From Isosphaeraceae bacterium (GTDB taxonomy: Bacteria > Planctomycetota > Planctomycetia > Isosphaerales > Isosphaeraceae), in assembly GCA_021324445.1 (NCBI GenBank), contig JAJPJC010000488.1, forward strand, positions 1-56,193: DNA of 56,193 bases, in the 5' to 3' direction. Numbering within the stretch: the first letter of the stretch is position 1; every line of letters begins with the position of its first letter. The position numbers and the translations under genes were made by a program. The notes beneath the pieces were generated by a model that ran no database searches, had not been told where the DNA came from, and worked only from the letters and a program-made list of their open reading frames with translations. Below are positions 51,309 to 56,193 of this stretch, one piece after another.

Positions 51309-52200
51309 CGGGGCACCCCCTCAGGAAACCGTCCTGCGCGCAGGCGCCGCACCCCTTCCCCAGCCGAGGGGCGCCGGCGTCGTTCCCAACCGAAAGGAGC
51401 ACGGCAATCGTCTGGTTCCGCTCGACGTGATCGCGGACCACGACCCTCCCTCACCCGCGTCTCAGTATAACACCGCCGACCCGGCGCAGCGACCGCCGGG
51501 ACCAGCCTGGCCGCCACCACCCGCCCGATGCATCCTCCCATCCAGAATGGGCTCCAAGCTCGGCATCGCGCCCTGATGAAGACCGGATGTGGCGAAATCG
51601 ATCGTCCTGTTGCTTCCGCGCATCAACACAAGTGGCTTTCTGGATCGGAGATCTTGTACGCCAGCGGAAAAAGCTTACAAAATGGTGGCACGACGATTGT
51701 ACGGTTGACTTCTCTCCGAGAGAGTCCATATTTTCCAAAACTTGACTCAAGTTTTTGGCAGGTCGGGCCGCACAAGTCGTTGGACTCGGACGGTTTTCGA
51801 GGTGGTATTGGACTTGCATAAGAGTCCGCCCGCGGTCCCAACGGTTTCGGGGCGGACGATGCGGCAGGCATGCATGCAGGCTGGGCCGTTGCGATCGCGG
51901 GTGGGTGTGGTACGGTCCCAGGGGCTGGAGTGGGGTCGGAAGAAGACAAGGATGGTGCGGATGAGGGCCACGCATGGATGAGATGAAATGAGTTGAGTTG
52001 ACCGAGTGTCCGTGATCGAGTTGCCAACGGAAAGGCGACCGTCCCCGGGGTGGGTCTCGGCTCCCTTGGGCGCGGTGTCAAGCGGATGCCTGGGAGGCGC
52101 GGCTTGGGGGTCAACCCAAGACTGCTTGACGCGGTGGCCGAGGGCTTACATCGACCAATTCCCAGTGCTCGTCGCGGTTTTTAGGAGGGGAGCCTTTCCA
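51309..52200. other. about 890-bp gap; promoter-like and hairpin elements only
   Basis: No gene was recognised. On the plus strand TTGACT (51705-51710) is followed after 18 bases by TATTTT (51729-51734), and the spacer contains the palindrome CTCTC CGA GAGAG. AAAACTTG and CAAGTTTT form an 8-bp AT-rich hairpin at 51737-51755. A second hairpin, CTTGGG/CCCAAG, is at 52103-52120. If the promoter is real, the gene at 52201 has a leader of about 460 bases. Confidence 0.45.
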
Positions 52201-52884
52201 ATGAGTTTTCTCCAGCGCTTTCTCGAGCGTGTGCTGCGGAACAACCCGAGCCGGATGGCCCGGACGAGTTTTGACGATCTCAGCCAGGAACAACTGGATG
52301 CCCACCTCCGGATCGGCCGTTACGGGACCTTCGCGCTGACCGACGCGGTCCGCCCCTCGATCGGCCTGGATGTGATCCCCCGCGCCGGTTACCGCCGCGA
52401 CACGTATTGTGATCCCGAGAGCGGGAACAAGATGCCGGTGCTGGCCGCCGCCGTCTCGGCGGAGCAGCTCTTCGACGTCTTCATGGATCTGCTCGACCCG
52501 CTCGGCGAGGTGGTCGACGTCGTCATGGAGTCCAGCCACGACTCCGACCCGGGCTCCCACACCGATCTCTATCGCGAGCATATCGACACGGTCATCCTCA
52601 AGAGCACGCTCTACGATTTCGAGCCGCTCCTGCTCCACGACGGCTGCACCGGGTTGGCCGCCCTCAACCCGAATGGACCGATGGAGGTCCAGTTCGACGA
52701 GCACAAGTTGCTCTTCATCTACGCCCACGACCTCGAGCCCTTCGAGGAGATCCTCCGCCAGTACGGTCTGAAGCGCGATGACACCCTGAAGTTCATCTCC
52801 GAAGCCGAGCACTTGCACTCCACCGACGACGTCTACCACGAGCAGTTCCAGGAGATCCTCTACCGGCTGGGGATTGATCACTGA
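52201..52884 (+). CDS. hypothetical cytoplasmic protein
   Basis: The 227-residue acidic protein has no signal peptide and no recognised domain. Landmarks are MSFLQRFLERVLRNNPSRMA, AAAVSAEQLFDVFMDLLDPL and ESSHDSDPGSHTDLYREHID. The even mix of helix and strand and the Glu/Asp/His-rich segments suggest a compact globular protein. AGGAGGGG lies ten bases before the ATG. The copy 3 heptamer element begins directly at its stop codon. Confidence 0.65.
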   Translation: MSFLQRFLERVLRNNPSRMARTSFDDLSQEQLDAHLRIGRYGTFALTDAVRPSIGLDVIPRAGYRRDTYCDPESGNKMPVLAAAVSAEQLFDVFMDLLDPLGEVVDVVMESSHDSDPGSHTDLYREHIDTVILKSTLYDFEPLLLHDGCTGLAALNPNGPMEVQFDEHKLLFIYAHDLEPFEEILRQYGLKRDDTLKFISEAEHLHSTDDVYHEQFQEILYRLGIDH

Positions 52885-53015
52885 TTGGTCCGTTGTCCGT
52901 GGTTCGCTGAGGCGTGCGGACTCGCCTGGTCCGGGAACGCTGAGGCACTCGAAGACGGGCCACGACGGCGGCGCGGAGCGGCAGCTCCCACCACGGACCA
53001 CGGACAAAAGGACCT
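52885..53015. repeat. heptamer-ended inverted element, copy 3
   Basis: It begins one base after the stop of the preceding gene with TTGGTCCGTTGTCCGTGG and ends in CCACGGACCACGGACAAAAG (52992-53011). Read on the minus strand, its interior (GGGAGCTGCCGCTCCG, TCTTCGAGTGCCTCAG) matches copy 2 at 39126-39305 clearly but with many differences. Confidence 0.7.
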
Positions 53016-53079
53016 AGTTTGACCACCGCCCCGACGATTTCGTACCATGGGGGGGTGGTGAAACGGTCTGGTTGTTTGT

Positions 53080-53115
53080 GCGTGGTCCCTTGTGGGAGCT
53101 TCCGCTCTGGTGCGC
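53080..53115. repeat. partial fourth copy of the heptamer element, at the start of the next gene
   Basis: The bases around GTGGTCCCTTGTGGGAGCTT and CCGCTCTGGTGCGCAG align with the left interior of copy 2 (GTGGTCCGTTGTCGGAGCTC and so on), with about 5-6 differences in 36. The repeat ends inside the first codons of the solute-binding protein gene. Confidence 0.55.
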
Positions 53116-54675
53116 AGTCGCAAGTGGTGCGTGTCCCTGTTCGCCGCGATCCTCGGAGCCGGAGCGGCGCTCTTATCCGGTTGCTGGCAAGAGCCGAAGG
53201 AGCCCATCACCGCGGTCCCGTCGTTCCAGGGGCTGGTCGTGAAGGTCGGGGCTCTGGACGACGCGGCCTTGCTGGCCGGCGTGACCGCGCAGCGCGGGGA
53301 GTGGGTTGCCTCCCGGGGGGGTGAGCTCTCGATCCGCCAACAGCCGCTGGCACTGGAATCCCTGGGCGAAGTCGATGTGCTGCTGTTCCCGGCCCATCGG
53401 CTCGGCGACCTGGTCGACGCCGGCGCGCTGGCCACGATCCCGAATGAGGCGGTCCTGCCGCCGGCGCCGAAGGATTCGGAGGAGGCCGGCGGCCAGCCCG
53501 ACCCGGCCGGGACCGCGCCCGAGCGGGAAGACACCTATCGATACATGGACATCGCCCGGGCCTACCGCGACCAGGTCACGCGCGCCGGCAGCGACCGGGT
53601 GGCCCTGCCCCTCGGCGGCTCGGCGCTGGTGCTGGTTTATCGCCGGGACGCCTTCGAGCGCGCGGCGAACCAGGCCGCGGCGCGGGACAAGGGTCTGAAG
53701 CTGGAGCTGCCGGCGACCTGGGAGCAGCTCGACGCCCTCGCCCGGTTCTTCCAGGGCCGGGACTGGGATGGCGACGGCCGGCCGGACCACGGGCTGGCCC
53801 TGGTGCTGGGTCCCGACCCCGAGGGCCTCGGCAACGCGACGTTCCTGGCCCGCGCGGCCAGCCTGGGACAGCATCCGGATCATTACTCGTTTCTCTTCGA
53901 CTCCGACACGATGAACCCGCGGATCGGCACGCCCCCATTCGTCGAGTCCTTGCAGGCCTTGATCGCCTTGAAGACGTGCGGGCCGCCCGGTGGGGAGCGG
54001 TCCGACGCCGAGTCCGCGCGCCAGGCGTTCCGCAACGGCACGGTGGCGATGTTGATCGATCGTGCCGAGCGCGCCGCGACCTGGTCGCACGGCAAGCCGT
54101 TGGGTGTGGGGCCGCTGCCGGGCTCGGACCGGGTCTTCAACCCCAGCCAGAAGACCTGGGAGACGCCCGCCCGGCGGAACGCGCCCAGCTTCCTGCCGCG
54201 CGGCGGGGGCTGGCTGGTCGGCGTCCGCAGCGGGCTGGCCGGCACCCAGCGCGACGCCGCCCTCGACTTCGCCAAGTACCTGACCAACCCCGAGAACTCC
54301 AACCGCCTGCGCTCCGAGCGGGCCTTCCCGATGCTGCCCTGCCGCATCAGCCAGATGAGCCAGGGCTTGCCGGACCCGACCTCCGCCCCGGACGTCGACG
54401 CCCGGTCGTGGTCAGACGCGGTCAGTCGGACCTTGCTCGCCGAACGGGTGGTGCCGGGCCTGCGGATCCCGGATGCCGCCGGCTACCTCGATGACCTGGC
54501 CCAGGCGCGCGCGGCGGCGCTGGCCGGCCAGCCCCCGCAGAAAGCCCTCGAAGCGGTCGCCCAGGCCTGGGCCAAGCGGACCAGCGCCCGCGGCCCCAAG
54601 CGCCAGCTCTGGCATTATCGCCGGAGTCTCAACCTTCGCGTCGCATCCCCCCAGCCGCCGGAACGGGGAACTTGA
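53110..54675 (+). CDS. ABC-type solute-binding lipoprotein (family 1-like)
   Basis: The 521-residue protein has a lipoprotein signal (RSRKWCVSLFAAILGAGAAL, lipobox LSGC with Cys25). A periplasmic-binding fold of the sugar-binding (family 1) type follows, with DVLLFPAHRLGDLVDAGALA near the N-terminus, DWDGDGRPDHGLALVLGPD, AFRNGTVAMLIDRAERAATW, and AALDFAKYLTNPENSNRLRS at the C-terminal hinge. Such proteins capture sugars or oligosaccharides for ABC import, but no permease gene is adjacent. The GTG at 53110 is preferred; an upstream GTG at 53092 would place repeat-derived residues in the signal peptide. Confidence 0.8.
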   Translation: MRSRKWCVSLFAAILGAGAALLSGCWQEPKEPITAVPSFQGLVVKVGALDDAALLAGVTAQRGEWVASRGGELSIRQQPLALESLGEVDVLLFPAHRLGDLVDAGALATIPNEAVLPPAPKDSEEAGGQPDPAGTAPEREDTYRYMDIARAYRDQVTRAGSDRVALPLGGSALVLVYRRDAFERAANQAAARDKGLKLELPATWEQLDALARFFQGRDWDGDGRPDHGLALVLGPDPEGLGNATFLARAASLGQHPDHYSFLFDSDTMNPRIGTPPFVESLQALIALKTCGPPGGERSDAESARQAFRNGTVAMLIDRAERAATWSHGKPLGVGPLPGSDRVFNPSQKTWETPARRNAPSFLPRGGGWLVGVRSGLAGTQRDAALDFAKYLTNPENSNRLRSERAFPMLPCRISQMSQGLPDPTSAPDVDARSWSDAVSRTLLAERVVPGLRIPDAAGYLDDLAQARAAALAGQPPQKALEAVAQAWAKRTSARGPKRQLWHYRRSLNLRVASPQPPERGT

Positions 54676-54794
54676 CGGAGTGGCGGTTGGCCGGTGGGGG
54701 GAGAAGACCCGCGGGGTGGTTCGCCTTTCCCCGCCACTCGCCATCCCCGAGCCACAACGAGTTTTACCCCGGCACGGAAGAAGCTCCCGTCGTA

Positions 54795-54843
54795 GGTCAG
54801 GCTTGAGCCTGACGTTCCGATCCTGTCAGGCTCAAGCCTGACC
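54795..54843. repeat. double palindrome (19-bp inverted arms)
   Basis: GGTCAGGCTTGAGCCTGAC (54795-54813) and its exact reverse complement (54825-54843) are separated by 11 bases, and each arm is itself a hairpin. It lies between two same-strand genes (54675 and 54864). It shares its CGTAGGTC leader with the palindrome at 48553, so it belongs to a dispersed family and may terminate the upstream gene. Confidence 0.65.
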
Positions 54844-54863
54844 GACGTTCTTGCCGGAGTGAT

Positions 54864-55463
54864 ATGGACGAGACCGACGAATCGTTGCTCATGATCAGGG
54901 GGGATGTCGAGGCCGAGATCAAGGAGATCATGGGCCTCTTCGACGCGCCCGCGTTCGCGCGGCGGGGCCTGGAGCTGGAGGATCTGGTCAAGCGGCTGCA
55001 CGATCGCTGCCGGCGGGCGCGGGCCGATCGGCTCAACATGGTGCACCTGCGGCTCCGCCAGTGGGCGCGGGCGGTGTCCGGTCCGGAGGAGTGGTCCGGC
55101 GTCTTCGTCAGTTCCCTCGAGCCGCTCTGGGCGCTCTCGGGGGCCGAGGCACCCCGGTGGGCCGTCGTGTCCGCCTCGATCCGGCAGCAGCGGAGCATCG
55201 CCGGCGACCTGGTCGCCGCCGTGCTCCGGTTCAATCAACGCTGGCTGGAATTCCTCGACCGCTTGAACCTCGAGCCGGCCAACCTGGTGATCGACCAGTA
55301 CAATCGCTACTATTTGATCGAGAAAGAGTGCGTGCTGGGCTCGGCTCGGCTGGCCGCACGCTTCTTCCGGCCCGTGCCCCGACTCACCCGCGAGCAGCTC
55401 CTCCGCGATCATCCGCTCTTGCCGGTACCCGAGCGGCTCGATCGCCACGCGGGCCGTGCGTGA
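54864..55463 (+). CDS. hypothetical helical protein
   Basis: The 199-residue, largely helical cytoplasmic protein has no recognised domain. Landmarks are MDETDESLLMIRGDVEAEIK, LVKRLHDRCRRARADRLNMV and LVIDQYNRYYLIEKECVLGS. The start follows the double palindrome at 54795 by 20 bases. It is probably transcribed separately from the next gene, which begins 84 bp further on. Confidence 0.6.
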   Translation: MDETDESLLMIRGDVEAEIKEIMGLFDAPAFARRGLELEDLVKRLHDRCRRARADRLNMVHLRLRQWARAVSGPEEWSGVFVSSLEPLWALSGAEAPRWAVVSASIRQQRSIAGDLVAAVLRFNQRWLEFLDRLNLEPANLVIDQYNRYYLIEKECVLGSARLAARFFRPVPRLTREQLLRDHPLLPVPERLDRHAGRA

Positions 55464-55546
55464 ACGCACGCGCAAGCACACCCGCTCACGAGCCAAGGAA
55501 TTCCGGGAGAACGCCCGACTTGAGCATCTTCACCGGGTCAGAGACC

Positions 55547-56193
55547 GTGCGAAACTCCGGGTCGAGACGGATCGCCGGGGCGCTCTTGCTGATCGCGTCG
55601 GCCTCTCCTGCCGCGACCCGCGAGGAGCCGCAGCCGCAGGGCCTGGCCTTCGAGGTGAAGTGTACGCCGGCGGTCCAGCGCGAGCCGATCACGGCACGCG
55701 TGTATGTCCTGCTCGGCCCGGACGGGTCGACGGCCGAGCCGCGGCGCGGCCCCGACTGGTTCCATCCCAACCCATTCTTCGCCCGGGACGTCCGGGACTG
55801 GAAGCCGGGCGAGCCGTTGCGGATCGATGCCCGCGCCGACGGATTCCCCCGCGGGCTGACCGAGCTGAAGCCGGGCCGTTACGCGATCCAGGCCGTGGTT
55901 CGGCTCAATCGAGACACGCACCGGATCGGCGACGGCGCGGGGAACGCCTTCGGGCCGGTCGTCCGAGCCAAGCTCGACCCCAAGGCCGTCTGCACGATCG
56001 CCTTGACAGTGGATCAAGTCGTGCCGCCACGTCGGTTCCCAGAGACCGACCGGATCAAGCTGGTCGAGCTGCCCAGCCCGAAGCTCTCCGCGTTCCACCA
56101 CCGGCCGATCCAGCACCGCGCGGCGGTGATCCTGCCCGCGGCCATGCCGCGGTCGGGCCATCCGGGGAAGTGGCCGGTGCTCTACATCATCCC
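55547..56193 (+). CDS. N-terminal part of a secreted putative esterase (right edge)
   Basis: The 215 codons seen give a signal peptide (VRNSGSRRIAGALLLIASAS), an N-terminal beta domain (AFEVKCTPAVQREPITARVY) and then HHRPIQHRAAVILP and KWPVLYIIP. The last pattern is the lead-in strand of enterochelin-esterase-like alpha/beta hydrolases (normally followed by PGFGG). The catalytic part is beyond the window. A TTG at 55520 with GGGAGA before it is an alternative start. Frames on the opposite strand here look like shadows. Confidence 0.7.
   Translation, partial: MRNSGSRRIAGALLLIASASPAATREEPQPQGLAFEVKCTPAVQREPITARVYVLLGPDGSTAEPRRGPDWFHPNPFFARDVRDWKPGEPLRIDARADGFPRGLTELKPGRYAIQAVVRLNRDTHRIGDGAGNAFGPVVRAKLDPKAVCTIALTVDQVVPPRRFPETDRIKLVELPSPKLSAFHHRPIQHRAAVILPAAMPRSGHPGKWPVLYII

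Noticed and set aside
1..56193. tRNA, rRNA or CRISPR features
   Set aside because: Scanning by eye for T-loop motifs and regularly spaced repeats found none; a covariance-model search would be needed to be certain.

Overview
The window is high-GC, gene-dense bacterial DNA that looks chromosomal. The gene families and style point to a planctomycete, most likely of the Isosphaeraceae type. This is inferred from the relic of a planctomycete-style ECF sigma factor, the VPS10/BNR-type hydrolase relic, CRTAC1/UnbV-type proteins, DUF4058, DUF1111 cytochromes, many lineage-specific secreted proteins, and abundant intergenic palindromes. No rRNA, tRNA, CRISPR array or complete transposon was found. 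TGA is used as an ordinary stop by many genes here, which matters for the main finding.

Layout. 0-6 kb: transporters (an MFS exporter, a divergent NCS1-like permease, a sugar-type MFS), a small membrane HEXXH protein and a VIT/CCC1 iron/manganese transporter. 6-10.6 kb: a polysaccharide-export lipoprotein, then a lone acyl carrier protein facing an operon of alpha/beta hydrolase, methyltransferase and GH3-type acyl-acid-amido synthetase, which is a candidate uncharacterised acyl-conjugation pathway. 11-15.3 kb: a small secreted protein and a broken unbL followed by intact, translationally coupled unbV and unbU. These are the enediyne-associated accessory genes, but no polyketide synthase is present. 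15.3-20.1 kb: a decaying stretch with a sigma-factor relic, an in-frame gutted BNR hydrolase and a possible lipB relic. It also holds the most striking object, an AhpD-like gene whose CxxC motif reads Cys-x-x-TGA in one uninterrupted frame, followed by a bacterial SECIS-like hairpin. I interpret it as a candidate selenoprotein.

20-33 kb: an MBOAT/SGNH polysaccharide O-acylation pair, larC (nickel-pincer cofactor), a membrane protein/GT2/aldehyde dehydrogenase run facing an SDR, and an ABC-2 exporter. 33-39.4 kb: a defence-type scrapyard of truncated and frameshifted type I hsdM and hsdS, a DUF433/DUF5615 toxin-antitoxin pair coupled to the hsdM tail, a GH51 arabinofuranosidase, a sodium:dicarboxylate symporter relic, an orphan DndE, and at least four families of palindromic or heptamer-ended repeats. 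39.4-56.2 kb: mostly housekeeping and conserved planctomycete genes (secreted repeat protein, DUF2007, GT4, lipase, BlaI regulator, DUF1111 di-haem protein, a tandem pair of paralogous membrane proteins, mgtE, serS, a solute-binding lipoprotein, and a partial putative esterase at the right edge). Further copies of the same repeats sit here too, usually directly behind stop codons.

All functions are assigned from recognisable motifs and remembered family features. No database search was possible.
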